Shown here piece by piece: positions 12,063-22,895 of a stretch of DNA of 64,000 nt. The position numbers were made by a program, and so were the translations under genes. The stretch's first letter is position 1. Every line of letters starts with the position of its first letter. The DNA is from Yponomeuta sedellus (Eukaryota; Arthropoda; Insecta; Lepidoptera; Yponomeutidae). Location: assembly GCA_934045075.1 (NCBI GenBank), contig OW203726.1, positions 7,028,860-7,092,859 on the forward strand. Direction: 5' to 3'. The notes beneath the pieces were generated by a model. That model had not been told where the DNA came from and ran no database searches. It saw only the letters and a list, made by a program, of their open reading frames with translations.

Positions 12063-12302
12063 CGGTTCCGTGCTTCGTAAGACACGTTAGCCGTTGGTGC
12101 CGGCTGTCATGTAATGGCAGTCGTTAAGCCATGTCAGAAGCCTTAAAGGCGGCTTGACAACTTCTGACAGAAAGGCCAGCTATTTTATAATCCTTCACCA
12201 ATCCGAACTTGGCCCCGTGGTGGACTACGGCCTAACTTTCCTGCGATGCAGGAAGATACCGGAGCCCTAGCAGTGGGAACATACAAGGGTTGATATCAAT
12301 CG
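12063..12302 (+). mobile_element. 5S-derived SINE, 5'-truncated
   Basis: Body of the 5S SINE family: 'cgttggtgccggctgtcatg', 'cttgacaacttctgacag', 'ggccccgtggtgga', 'tgcgatgcaggaaga', ending 'catacaagggttgatatc'. The 5S-like head is absent. Just upstream, 12034-12062 is one arm of the inverted-repeat element found complete at 52651-52757. Confidence 0.7.
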
Positions 12303-12891
12303 GCTCTTATGAGTTTCTCCATGGCTTTGCTATAATATAGCCAAATTAGAATTCTGAGTATTTGTTTCATATATATTATATATGATACAAATACTCAAAA
12401 TTAAAATTTGGTGCGAATACAATGCAGACCATTTCCTAGAAGAATAATAAGCCGACCCATTTTGTATAGAGTAAAATCCACAGAACATTATGTTCTGTGG
12501 TAAAATCTATAACCCTAACAGGCCGCGGTGGACCATCTTGGTGTATACAGAAGAGACGTGGCGAGGACGTGCGATGGGCGAAGTAACATAATATAATCCT
12601 TAATAGTACGAAGCATAGCGGAGTGTTTGAGCGGAGCCTTGACGACGTCGCCTGGAGTCGCAGGCGCAATTCTCCTTAAGACCCTATGCTATGTACTATA
12701 AATGTTTATATTGTGTTAGTTTAACGATCCGCGACAGACACAAGTCCTCGCCACGTCTCTTCTAAATAAACGCGTGCCATAAACTCTACCTGGTAATCTT
12801 TTCTCCAAAACTTAGGTTAGCTAGTAGTTAATGCTAAGTAGCATTAAGCTCACCTACGTAAAACTGTATTTTAATTATAATAATCACTTAC
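12303..12891. other. Intron sequence left of the LIM3 exon
   Basis: No exon was seen. It contains a short AT-rich inverted repeat at 12356-12400 (tttgtttcatatatattata and its inverse). An inverted pair of 'gtggcgaggac' type motifs (about 12560 and 12740) hints at another decayed inverted-repeat element. Confidence 0.45.
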
Positions 12892-13066
12892 CGGCGCGGA
12901 AGACCTCGCCGCAGCCATCGCAGCGCGACGCGAACTGAGCGTCGTAGCAGTTGCCGCAGTAGATCTTGTCCAACTTGGAGCCGAACTGCTTGTCCACCAG
13001 AGAGACGCGGCACTTGGCGCACAGGAAGCACGCCTCGTGCCAGTGCTTGTCCTTATACGACAGATC
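12892..13066 (-). CDS. Lmpt: Limpet exon: LIM3 body and start of LIM4
   Basis: Acceptor 'ctgcccgcag|GATCTG' and donor 'GCCG|gtaagt' bound 175 nt. The translation starts DLSYKDKHWHEACFLCAKC, has KIYCGNCYDAQFASRC and ends DGCGEVFRAG. It supplies the HxxC, CxxC and CxxC(D) zinc ligands of LIM3, whose first two cysteines (CEEC) lie in the exon at 16135-16335, and then opens LIM4 with CDGC. DLSYKDxHWHEACF is diagnostic of the FHL/Limpet family. Entry phase 0 matches the upstream exon. Exit is phase 1. The next LIM4 exon is not visible to the left and must lie outside the window. The product is expected to be a LIM scaffold at muscle sarcomeres or adhesion sites (family knowledge). Confidence 0.92.
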
Positions 13067-13194
13067 CTGCGGGCAGAAATGTGGGATGGAAAAAGTACAT
13101 TGTGCCAACCTAACTGTAGGTGGGCATAAAGGAGGATATATTAAATGAAAAGTAAAAATGTCGAAAAAGTTGTCAACACGATCAATACTGGCCA

Positions 13195-13632
13195 GACAGA
13201 AAAGCCGGCCAAGTGCAAGTCGTACTTGCCCACCGAGGTTTCCGTATAAGGATTTCGGTAAATAAAATGTTGGTTCCGTACAGCCAAACTTTTTTTTAAA
13301 TATTTAATGTAGGTCCGCGACGCTCGCTTAGCCGTTTTCTATTATTGTTCGTTAAAATATACAATCACGCCAAGTTTGACCTGTATGTATATTACCGTTT
13401 TCAGAACAGGGCATTAACAAAAAAACGACAAAAAAAATCGTTTGTTGAATGGAGACCCCTTATTTCTAAAATTTTACTATTTATTAGGTAATGTGTTGCA
13501 ACAACACGTATTCTATGAAAATTTTAAGTGGCTGCCCATAACGATTCCAAAGTTAGAGCCCTTTAAAGTTCCGAAGGACAGATAGACAGCGGAGAAAGGG
13601 TATTAGGATCCCTTCGGGTACGAAATCCTAAA
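13195..13632 (+). repeat. 'Gccggccaagtgc ... ggttccgta' interspersed repeat
   Basis: It opens 'aagccggccaagtgcaagtc' with 'caccgaggtttccgta' and closes 'gacagatagacagcggag ... cttcgggtacgaaatcc'. This is a repeat type I know to be abundant in Lepidoptera, probably a mobile-element derivative. A small related piece ('tggttccgtacttg') sits at 11838-11870. Confidence 0.6.
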
Positions 13633-16134
13633 CATTTGATGAAAATTGAATACAAAATGGGACGCTGAACAAAAAAAGATAAACAATGTCACTGTTCGAT
13701 AGATCTTGCGACTAGCGTAAAAAAAACTGAATTCGGTGTGACTTATCCCAGTATTACATAGACACATTTAGGTAAAAAAAGAAGCGTTAAAAGTTGCCAA
13801 CAAGTGCAATACTGGCCAGGAAACAAGAAACCAGGACGCTCAGATAAAAGAAAAGATATTAAAATTTTTGAAAACTGCCAGAATTTAATTAATGGCTTTA
13901 GAATTTTTTTGGACTTTCTGCTCCAAAACTTGTCGTGGTGTGATAGCAATAATAATTTTCGGGTGGGTCACATATTACAAAGCAAGTAGACTTTTGCAGC
14001 GTAATCTGTTAAATGCAGATCGTGTTGACAATCCATTCAACAGCGTAATGTAATCTATTAAATTGTGATTCAAACAAATTTAAACTAATATTGTAAGAAT
14101 GAATTGAGTTTCCTCTTAACGCGATGTATGATATAAAATCGAGGTTGTTTGTAGAACCTTGAACCTGATGATGTCATTAATTCAGTTCGAGCAATTTGCG
14201 AAAAAAATCGCACATTAAGCCGCCGCTTATTTAACGTCAAAATAAAAAGAATAAATTCGGCGTGGGCTTCGATTAGACATTTTATGTTGATAAATTCAAC
14301 TCTTTATTCACTTGGGTTTATTTGGCAGACGAGCGCCGAGCGAAGCGATTTTCAATTAGCTCTCTCAGTTTAAATCTCTTTAAAAAAGTGTTAACTATGT
14401 GGTTATCAATATCTGTTATCCAAATTGAATCAGACAGTAATAGTAACAGCAATATTTGTCGTCGCCACATTTGAAATGTCACTACATATATCTTGGGCAA
14501 CTTCGCAAAAGGACACGAACAACATTGCTCATGAAATGTTTTGCAAGTAGGTAAGTACTTAATAGACGTGGCGGCGCTGGCTGGCGTGCAGTAATCTCGT
14601 CTTGTATCAGGTCGTCTAGAGATCAATCGCGCTGGAAGATTCCCTCGCCGACATAAAAATTCAAATAAATTCCCGCTTGTTGCCGGGCGGCGAAAGCAAT
14701 CTTGAATTTCAAAACAAGGAGTGAGGGGACTCAGATCTATTCCTGGACGCGCGACGCCGAGCCGCTGAACCGACGGCATTTAAAATTCCATGTCGTAATC
14801 TCAATAAAATATGAATGTTTATTTTGGACGATTACGAAATACAATACTGTGGAGCTGCCTGATTCATAGATACACATACATCTCTAAGAAGTATTCGTCG
14901 GCTCCAACCTCAGCGACTCAAGGTTGCAGCCAAATGAAAAACATCAGAATAATCGCGTTTCTCAAAATAGCGTAGCAACAGACGATGGTTTCTTTCAGTC
15001 ACGTTTAATTATTAATGGTGCTTTGAAGAAATGCACAAAAAGTAAACAATTACATAAATAATGTACTCGATTTCGTTACACGTACGATTTGGCTCTCGGC
15101 ATTTAAATGGTGACAGTTATTGTTATGACTTGAATAATCTTCAACGAAGAACCTCTGAATTGCGTTCACTCTACAAAGAGCCTAAGACCAGTCAATAGTT
15201 TTAACTGCCAATCCCATCCGAACCTTGCAGATCACATCAATTTGAGAGAACAAACACTCGATGTAAACATCAGAGCGGTTACATCTGCCGGACTGACAGG
15301 AAAAGTCATTCGGCGGGTGGTTAAGATAAATGCGCGATGTTTTGGCGGGTGCGGAGCCAGTGGGGCTTGGCAGCGGTCGGGCAGCGTGTGCCGTGTGCAC
15401 TATACCACGCACACCGGGAATTTAGGCCGCCTGGAGTGACACGGCTAAATTTGACCGGTGAAACAAAAGCTTGATTCGAATGCGAAGCTCTCAAAGCTAT
15501 TAGGCGAAGGTAGTGAAGATAGTGATGACATTAGATTGAGAGAAGTTAGAAGTCAATAACATATCTTTTATATTGGAAATGAACGAAGTTCAAGACGAAG
15601 ACCTTTAAATAGGATTCAAAGACGTCTTGAACACAAACGTTGCAAAAGGAAGGAATAAATTTACTTTAATGTCAATCAACGTGACATTAAGAGTTCATGA
15701 ACATTATAATGAAATTAAATATCAAGCCAATAGCTATTTAAAAGTTCATTATGAACACCAAGGTCGGTTCATTAGTTGAGATAATGACATGTAAACAACT
15801 CGGGACTACGAAATTCGAAGCACTTTCACCGTGTAATAAAGATATTATATTTTACAAGCCGGTTTGGTTACCTAGTACGATTAATGGTAACATTCAATAC
15901 TAATGCTCAAAACTATTCAATAGGTAGAAAAATTTAAGACTCAAGATACATTTGGCTACAGCACGAAAACCATCTAGGGACCAACTACAATTTGGATCAG
16001 AATTATTTAAAGGCACCAAATTAGGCCAATATCAAGTCACTAAACCTGTAAACAATGAAGTAGTGATCAAATAGACTAACAAGGGTATAACTACAGTAAC
16101 AGTCTAGTAAGAGAGCTAGCACTAGAATGCGCAC
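13633..16134. other. Intron between LIM3 and LIM2 exons
   Basis: No supported exon was found. A 153-codon minus-strand frame (14779-14318) is longer than most here but shows no domain and no clear splice context. 15240-15440 is CpG-richer than its surroundings and could hold an intronic regulatory element. The remainder is AT-rich with no recognised repeat. Confidence 0.5.
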
Positions 16135-16335
16135 CTTGGAGTCAATGCCGATGGTCTTGCTGCACTCCTCGCAGCCGTTGGCAAAGACGCTCTCGTAGCA
16201 CTTGATGCAGTAAGGATGCTCGTCGCGCAGCACGTAGCGCTGCCCGGTCAGCGACTCGTCGCATTGCCAGCAGCAGAAGTGCCCGCTGTGCCAGTCCTTG
16301 TTCATCGCCTTCGTGTACTCGCCACTGAAAATTAG
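16135..16335 (-). CDS. Lmpt: Limpet exon: LIM2 body and start of LIM3, two acceptors
   Basis: From acceptor 'ttgttgcag|CTAATT' it encodes 67 codons: LIFSGEYTKAMNKDWHSGHF, then CCWQCDES, YCIKCYESVFANGC and EECSKTIGIDSK, ending AAG|gtgcgc. With CHACDE from 43074 it completes LIM2 (CxxC-HxxC-CxxC-CxxC) and opens LIM3 (CEEC). A second AG lies 11 nt inside (TTTTCAG|T, exon start 16324). Entry there is phase 2 and exactly fits the exon at 16603-16748, giving ...NDDG-GEYTKAM. The long acceptor serves the PET form; the inner one would serve a short form that begins with half a LIM domain, as in FHL proteins. The dual use is inferred from phase, not from transcripts. Confidence 0.92.
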
Positions 16336-16602
16336 CTGCAACAACGGACATGCTGTTAATGCACAGGTGGGCCACGGAAGCTGCGAAGTGTGGTATGATA
16401 ACCACTATAACAGCGGCAATGGACGGTCGGATAGATACCTTCGATTAGTCCGGGTATGTGCGGGTGGCCAACTAACTACGGTACACATGGTGTCACTAAA
16501 GGTCGCGCGATCGGATGTCGACACTTGGCTCCGGAGCACTGACACACTGGCGTCACACTAGGATGCACTACGGTCAAGGGACATGGCCACCGCGACACAT
16601 AC

Positions 16603-16748
16603 CCGTCATCGTTGGTGGTGTTGGTCTGCTCGATCTCCGTGACGGTGACCTCGCCATCCTTAGACTCCCTGCGCTTAGAGGTCTTCTTGACCTTCCTGGT
16701 CTTGCGCTCGGTGGTGGTGTACTGGACTTGAACGTCTACGTCGGCCAT
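16603..16748 (-). CDS. Lmpt: Alternative first coding exon of the short (FHL-like) Limpet form
   Basis: ATG at 16748 (GCC ATG GCC, good context) opens 48 codons plus two bases, ending at a strong donor GG|gtatgt. The peptide is MADVDVQVQYTTTERKTRKV, then a basic and acidic stretch ending TEIEQTNTTNDDG. It has no domain and is Lys/Arg/Thr/Glu rich. The exit phase (two bases) fits only the inner acceptor at 16324, through a 278-nt intron. An upstream in-frame GTG at 16763 would add MPTPA but is not a normal eukaryotic start. The flanking upstream DNA is CpG-rich, as expected of a promoter. The resulting protein would lack PET and LIM1 and begin with the C-terminal half of LIM2. Confidence 0.75.
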
Positions 16749-17130
16749 GGCAGGAGTCGGCACTGCCTTGCGATTGCGAATGTAAGGAAAGCGATATCAC
16801 CGGACGCGGTCGCGACCCGAATTCGAATGGCGAGCACAACTCCCGGATCGCGTTCAAGAAATTATTCCAGAATATTTAGTGGCGCACGGCGTTTGCGCCT
16901 CGGTGGGGGGAGTTTGGGATTTAAATTTGGAAGAGTGACGGAGAGGGCAGGTGCGCGGGCGGTGTTTCCGAGCGGCGCAAGCAATCCCTCGCTTATGCGT
17001 TTCCTCCGATCCTCCGCCTACTCGCGTGTTCCCGAGTTTCGCTGAAAAGCGCAGGGCACAATGTAGGGCGCCCCCGCGCTGTGAACTAGTTCTGCACATT
17101 TTATGCCCGTACTTAATATCGCCTTATCGC
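16749..17130 (-). promoter_or_regulatory. Lmpt: CpG-rich promoter/5'UTR of the short Limpet form
   Basis: From the ATG at 16748 to about 17100 the sequence is markedly richer in G+C and CpG than the intron around it (for example gcgcacggcgtttgcgcc, ggtgcgcgggcggtg). No gene sits between it and the exon. No canonical TATA box was identified. Long open frames here on the plus strand are a side effect of composition. Confidence 0.5.
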
Positions 17131-18926
17131 TTGGCCGAGATTCAACAGCAACCACTTGGCTATCATTGCTGAATGGGCATTGATTTATGCTGACGCCCGG
17201 ACAGACACATAAATGCTGATTTTGATACAACCGAATTATTTACACGTATTTATTTATTCACAAAAATGTTTCACATCTGCTTAGGCGTGACTTAAAGATA
17301 ACTAGTGAGGACAAGGTACATTCACCATATGTTGCGTCCTGCGAGAGACTTATGAGGAAAATCAGGCACATTGCGAAATATAGTTAAGTAGTGAAATCGA
17401 CCCGACTTCTAGCAGGCGTAGGCGCAGACGCCACTTCGGCCAGCATCAATTAGTTCTGACAATAAGCAGACTTTGAAGTTAACACGTAGACGATGTTTAC
17501 GCATTCCTGTACCACCGCTTTGTTAGCCTCAAAGAGAGGGGTAAGAGGCTGCTTCCAGTTTAAATTTCGCAAAAAAATTTGGAACCCAAAGGTGTGCTCG
17601 TAATAATACTCGTACCTCGATGTTTCCTGCTCCTACGTAAATATAATTTGCCTCGGGAAAGCTCGGTTTACCAGCTGTCTAGCTTACAAACAGATGCTGT
17701 GCAATGTGAGACGATGCAAGGTCGTGTCACGTCTGGTGGTGATGTCTGAGAAATTTTTTTAGTTTCCTCGGTGTAGCGGCAGGTCGATGGCAGAGCAGCC
17801 TCGCGCCTCCGGACGGCCCCAAGGTCTAGGTCGGCGTTTGCTTCATTCATCGGTTTATTTTTAAAGTCTTTGCTTGGGTTCGCCTATACTCTACAATACG
17901 ACACCTGTGGTATGCGTGGGTTCTCCCTTTGCCTCCAATCGTATCAGTATGAATGTTTTACAGCTGTTAGGTGCACCACGTTTCAGTTGTGCTATTCCGC
18001 GGACTTTTGGTTCCTTATAGGTCAATGTTATATCAATAAAATTTTCATAAACTTTAGAGCTCAGGGAATTAATAAATGATACCTTTCTCCTTCTTTAAAT
18101 ATGATTTTTGTCAATTTACAAGACACATTCTTATCTTTACTGTTGACAATTAGTAAGCATAAAAGAAAATTTAAAATTTGTCCATTGCATCGAGTAGAAA
18201 ATGAAAAGGAACAACTTACTAGAAAGTGTAGTCTAGTCTCTACGACCTTTACGATAGGATGAGAATGACAGGAAAATATAGGATAAACTTGGCACCGTTT
18301 TCTAACGGTTGTTAATTATATTTATAGATCTTTCGCTGCTTCAATCATTCAAATGTTTACAGTCTATAAGAAGATGCCTGTTTTGATTATGTCAGGATTA
18401 TTAAAATTAATTTGTAATTGTCTTTACATTATTTAACAACTTTCTATTTAGAGTACTATGAATGTTTTGACGTGTTAGGTAAATTATAAAAAACTCTCTT
18501 ATGTTATATTTTGATAAATTCGTTCATAAATATTAATGAAATTTTGTAAAGGATATTCAAACAAAAACTAGTTGTAAAATATTCAATATTTTGTTTTGAC
18601 AATGTGTTATGAAACTATCACACACCTTGAAATTAGTTTTACTAGTATCGGTAATATTAATCCCAATAAGCAAAAGTACAAAATTTCTTAATGTACCACA
18701 CAGAAAAACTCGGTTGGAAAAGAAATCGAGTAATTTAATCCAGTTGCAAATCGATAATACATAGAAAAAGTTGATAATTTTAAACTTTAGCTAAAGCCGA
18801 AAATTTCAGACTTGCTTATTGTATCGGATCGAATTAAGCAGCGATTTTCAGATGGTGCGTCATAATAGCCAAAGCTCCAAAGATAATAATAGTTCCGGGC
18901 ATACCATATCCATGAAGAGCTCGGCC
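17131..18926. other. Intron stretch, nothing recognised
   Basis: AT-rich sequence without supported exon or repeat. The short open frames at 17668-17850 and 17870-18079 have no homology that I recognise. Confidence 0.5.
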
Positions 18927-19218
18927 TTGTGGAACCGAGTGGTTGGAATCAATCAGGTTACGCAACAGGCGCGCTCAGGTGCTGGATGGATGACCATCCC
19001 GTAAATAGAGCTAGTGGCATTTTTTCCGAGCGCTTCTGTGCTTTGCAAGGCTTGTTATGGGCGGGAGGCTCAATAACTTCGGACAGTAAAGCCCGCCACT
19101 GTCATACAATCCTCCACCAACCTGGACTTGGCCCCCGTGGTGGAGAGTATGGCCTAACTTTCCTGTGATGCAGGAAGAGATCCGTGTCCCAACAATGGGG
19201 TCATACAAAGGATTAATA
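18927..19218 (+). mobile_element. 5S-derived SINE with 5S-like head
   Basis: The head at about 18930-19000 has 'ggaaccgagtggttggaatc', 'ggttacgcaacaggcgcgct' and 'caggtgctggatggatgacc', a diverged version of the 5S-like block at 45958-46010. The body follows with a deletion: 'actgtcatacaatcctccac', 'ggcccccgtggtgga', 'tgtgatgcaggaagaga', ending 'catacaaaggattaatacc'. Confidence 0.75.
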
Positions 19219-19273
19219 CCAATACCACATCCACTTACACGTTTTCTCTACGTGTAAGTGGATGTTGTATTGG
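19219..19273. repeat. 23-bp-arm hairpin
   Basis: 'ccaataccacatccacttac' plus 'acg' is followed by a 9-nt loop and its inverse 'cgtgtaagtggatgttgtat' plus 'tgg', with one mismatch. It abuts the 3' end of the preceding SINE. It could be an inverted-repeat remnant; a small-RNA precursor cannot be excluded. Confidence 0.7.
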
Positions 19274-19378
19274 TTTCACGGGATTATTGAAAAGTGGTTT
19301 TTCGTTTCGTATGTCTTTCTTTCTATAGAAGAGCACTTACGCGTCTGTATATTTGCATTATAATACCGAAATAACAGA

Positions 19379-19651
19379 GTACGCCCACTCGGATCACAGA
19401 AACGGATCACATCTAAACAAGCAAAATACATTTTTATTACATTTTTTTCATTCGGATCACACCACTACTCAAAGTAGGAAAGTACCTAATCGATATTTTT
19501 TATAATAAGTATGTATCTTTCACAGTCTAAATATTTTTAATAATATTATGGATCATGCGATCCGAATCACATGATCCCAGTGGAATATTTTGCTTAGTTT
19601 GATGTGATCCATTGCGACTGTGATCCGTTTCTGTGATCCGAGTGGACGTAC
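19379..19651. mobile_element. MITE with 33-bp terminal inverted repeats
   Basis: The left end 'gtacgcccactcggatcaca' continues 'gaaacggatcaca'. The right end is its inverse with a single mismatch. The interior repeats 'cggatcaca'-type motifs and is AT-rich. No transposase is encoded, so it is non-autonomous. The target duplication was not resolved. Confidence 0.75.
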
Positions 19652-19963
19652 CCAAATAACGTGGTCTGTGGTAAATTTTCAAATCCACCAGTACGAGTAC
19701 TCTCTGTAACGGCAATTATAAAAACATACAGCCTCACGTATCTTGAATTCGGGTTGCCTACCCTCTAGTTTGAGCTTAGGCGTGACCTAAAGAACAGTGC
19801 AAAATAAATTTACCTATTAGAAACTATAGAGGGTGTTACAAAATCCTCACATTTTTCCTCAAATCCGACAATGTCAAATTAACAAAAAGACTATCAGCTG
19901 TTTCATATAAACTTACCACGTACAGTATTAGAATACGTTTTAACACCGTAGGTGGTAAGGGAC

Positions 19964-20157
19964 AACTGATATAGTAACCTATTTAGAGGCTAAAAATTTC
20001 ACCCATGCCGGGATTCAAACCCGCAACCTCTGGCTATCCGTGCCAGAGGTTGCGGGTTCGAATCCCGGCATGGCTGAAATTTTTAGCCTCTAAATAGGTT
20101 TTTAAATTTGTCCTTAGCACGGGTAATTAAAAATAAAAATAGTATAACTGATATAGT
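19964..20157 (+). mobile_element. tRNA-core snap-back retroposon, copy D (palindromic)
   Basis: A perfect 12-bp duplication (aactgatatagt, 19964-19975 and 20146-20157) bounds a 170-bp insert. The insert is a near-perfect palindrome: inverted tail and inverted half tRNA core ('gattcaaacccgcaacctct') meet the sense half ('agaggttgcgggttcgaatc') and sense tail ('agcctctaaataggtttt ... aaaaataaaaatagt') at about 20044. Both arms carry the same B-box segment. Confidence 0.85.
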
Positions 20158-21523
20158 TTTCGTTATTTTAATTTCTTATAGTCAAAGTTGTTCGTATGGA
20201 AATACAACCAGTATGAAACCATTTGTCCAAGCGTACAAGGATTTACTGTAGTACGACAGCGCTCTCATGCGTCTCGAAAATGAATGTTACAATTTGACAA
20301 TTATTAATTTACTGGAAAGTCGCGATTTTTGACGTAAAACTCACGACTTGCGTCTGCGTATTATCTATTATGATGCCGCTAGCAAGACCGACAAGGCAGT
20401 ATTAACCAGTAGAGGCGCTCCTCCTTACAGAGAGATCTTGGAATTTTATAAGTCTATCTACTTTTTTAAGATTCGGAGGTTGCATGCATATTATCGTCAA
20501 AGAAACGAACTCGCCTCCTTACCACGATTCATTTGTTGCAGTACCTTCGTGAATACGGAGCCTGCAACGGTGCCGAAATATCAGACAAATAAGTTAATAA
20601 ATAAATCATGGTATGAATCCAGTTTCTTCTACAATAGTGCTGTACTTATTTATTTCTTACACTAATTCGTTTTGAAACAATGTAGTTCAATGATAAAGTT
20701 TATAATAAGGTTCACGTCACGTTACACGAAGTATACAGTCGAGTGTGTGTAAATTGGCCATCCGAGAAAGTGATCTCAGTCTCCTCTTGCCACTAGCGGC
20801 CGTCAGCCCCGCGCTATCTTTATAATGACATAAATAGGTCGAGGTCCCATACCAGCAGTATTTTTGGAATGATTTTGCAACTATTACTTAGTTAATTTTC
20901 ACGTCAACGAGACCTGACAGTTTGAATTTTTCAGTCTCTCCTGCATTGGCGTATCATATAAAGTGGCTTTTTTTTCTAAAATATGCCCTCAATCCGTGAA
21001 AAGCATTGGTCTATTACACTGAATACTTGGGCCATCCGGCTCCCCTCTACGCAATGCAGCCTCCAAATGAAACCAATACACGTAAAGCCGCGTACAGGTT
21101 ATCTTCAAAATAATATGTAATGCACCATGCAATGCAACATTTTGCAGACGTTTTAATGTATTTACATCCGCTTCATGGTAGTCGTTCGCAGCGTTTTCGC
21201 GAACACATTAAAACATATGGAAAATGTTGAATTTCTTGTTGCATTACAATATGTTGTTTGCAGATAATTTGTATGCTGCTTAAAACTATCACAATCTAAT
21301 GCCAATATATCAAAGCCAAACGTTAGAGCCAAACCATACTGTACCATACTTCCTTCATTCCTGTTCAAAAGGCGATCCAGCCAACGTGTTCTACTAGGGC
21401 AGTGTGTTACTAAAGAAAACGAAACACAGGGGCGTCATAATAATTTAATTTGTTCCACAATCAGTCATGCTTATAATCGAAGCTTAATAAAGAGTGCATT
21501 GCGACCGTGCGAGGTTGAAGCGA
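20158..21523. other. Intron stretch downstream of the nested gene
   Basis: No exon was supported. 20720-20850 has 'ttggccatccgagaaagtga' and 'ccactagcggccgtcagccc', possibly a repeat. The minus-strand poly(A) signal of the gene ending at 21524 was not clearly seen in the next 100 bases. Confidence 0.4.
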
Positions 21524-22007
21524 CTAATCGGAGCTACCCCAAAAATCGTCGACCTCCTCGTCTTCGGCGGTTACCTCTTCCTTGGTGGCGGGCTCGGCCT
21601 CAGCCTCGGCCTCGGGACGCTCCTCCTCGAAGGAGCCGAGCTTGGGCAGGTCCTTGAGACGCGGCTTCAGCTCTGCCGTGCTCTCAGCCTCCACGCTGTC
21701 TACCGATGCCTGCTCCGTGCTCCATGACTCATTTCTTCGTTCTTTAGAATTTTCTCGCGAGCGACTTCTGGAATAAGAATGCGCCGCTAAATTAGGAGTG
21801 CTTCCGAACCCTGCAGTGTGGTCGCCTTTGCCCATACGTTCGAATTCGGCTTCCTCGAGCGACGTGAATATCTTAAGTTCCTCCTCGCGCGACGCCCGCG
21901 AGTCTTTCGAGGACGTCGATGAGGACGAGTGACGTTTTTTGTAACTTCGCCGCCGGTTACTCGGGTCGCTCCGTTGCAAAGGTCGGTACTTTATTCCGTC
22001 AAGTGAT
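21524..22007 (-). CDS. Nested unknown gene, last coding exon
   Basis: Acceptor 'tacatttgtag|ATCACTT' and TAG stop at 21526-21524. One base completes the split Arg codon from the previous exon. It encodes 160 residues: SLDGIKYRPLQRSDPSNRRR, a Ser/Arg-rich stretch (HSSSSTSSKDSRASRE), EEELKIFTSLEEAEFERMGK, a further RS-like region (SYSRSRSRENSKERR), then a Glu/Ala-rich tail ending EEVDDFWGSSD. I do not recognise the family. The low-complexity, acidic C-terminus with a lone Trp resembles short linear binding motifs of trafficking proteins, which is only a guess. It lies in the large Limpet intron on the same strand, but its stop codon and own start make it a separate gene. Confidence 0.8.
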
Positions 22008-22206
22008 CTACAAATGTACAATATAATGAGTCGGTTATTGTACAAGTGAAGCAATGAACGTCAAACATCATGCATGGGTGCGATGAGCGATGTGAATTTC
22101 TCTAGCCGCCGCGTGATGAATGGCTACTCAGGTCGCTAGAGATCGAAGCTCATAATGTGACGCTACGGATGAGATGTGGAGTGCACAATAAACAGCAGAT
22201 ATTAAC

Positions 22207-22895
22207 CTTAAAAATTCTTCGCTATATGCGGGTTCTATTTTGTTTTCGTTATCTTCGGTTTGGAAATGTATTTCGGGCAGTGCTTGGGGGACAGGACTCT
22301 TAGGACGGTAGTGCCAGGTCAGTTTCTCTTTTCCTTCAGAGGTTTCGCTTCGCTGATCGTCTTGTTGGCTACGCTCGAAAGAATTTCCCAAAAAATGAGT
22401 TGGATCTGAAACGTGTTCATAAGTCGGTGTAGATGATCTATTTCTTTGCCCAATGCTGAACGATTCAGATGAATTCGATATGATTGTTGTCGTTGTCGCG
22501 GTGTTGTACCTTTCGGGCGTCTTTTTACCGTAGCCGTTAGCGTGGGAGGTGTTGCTGTCGACGGAATCTTGGCCGAAGCTGGATATCTTGGTGGAGAATA
22601 GGATGGCGGTGGAATCAGGCTGGCTGCCGTCGTAGTATTTAACGGCAGCCGACTTTAGGGAGCCATCAGCATTCTCTAGCAGGCAGAGGTAGCCCTGGCC
22701 GGCGGCGCGCGTCCAGTCATCACTCGCGCCGCCATGCTGGTTCGCGCTGCGCTGCAGCAAGCTCGTGTAGTACTGCACCAGCTGCTCGAAATCAGGCTCT
22801 GAATCCGGGAGCATGCCCGCTAAAATATGCTTCAGGCAATCTATCGCCTCCAACGTTCCCGCGTACGAGAGTATGGCGGAGAACAACAGTCCCAT
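22207..22895 (-). CDS. Nested unknown gene, first coding exon
   Basis: ATG at 22895 starts MGLLFSAILSYAGTLEAIDC. The N-terminal 70 residues look folded and helical (KHILAGMLPDSEPDFEQLVQ, YYTSLLQRS), followed by AAGQGYLCLLENADGSLKSA. A Ser/Thr/Asn-rich, probably disordered segment follows, then a Trp/Pro-rich stretch (WHYRPKSPVPQALPEIHFQT) ending PAYSEEFLR across the splice. The donor AAG|gttaat is weak but phase 2, and joins in frame to 22007; together they give 390 aa. The ATG is the first in frame after a CpG-bearing upstream region. There is no signal peptide (the hydrophobic start is short) and no family I can name. Confidence 0.8.

Noticed and set aside
14318..14779. 153-codon minus-strand frame in the LIM3-LIM2 intron
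   Set aside because: No domain, odd composition and no clear promoter or splice partner. Left as non-coding.
16749..16763. Upstream start giving MPTPAMADVD
   Set aside because: The codon is GTG; the ATG at 16748 has good context and is preferred.
16515..17045. 176-codon plus-strand frame
   Set aside because: It overlaps the Limpet short-form exon and its CpG-rich promoter on the other strand; its length is explained by base composition and no domain is present.
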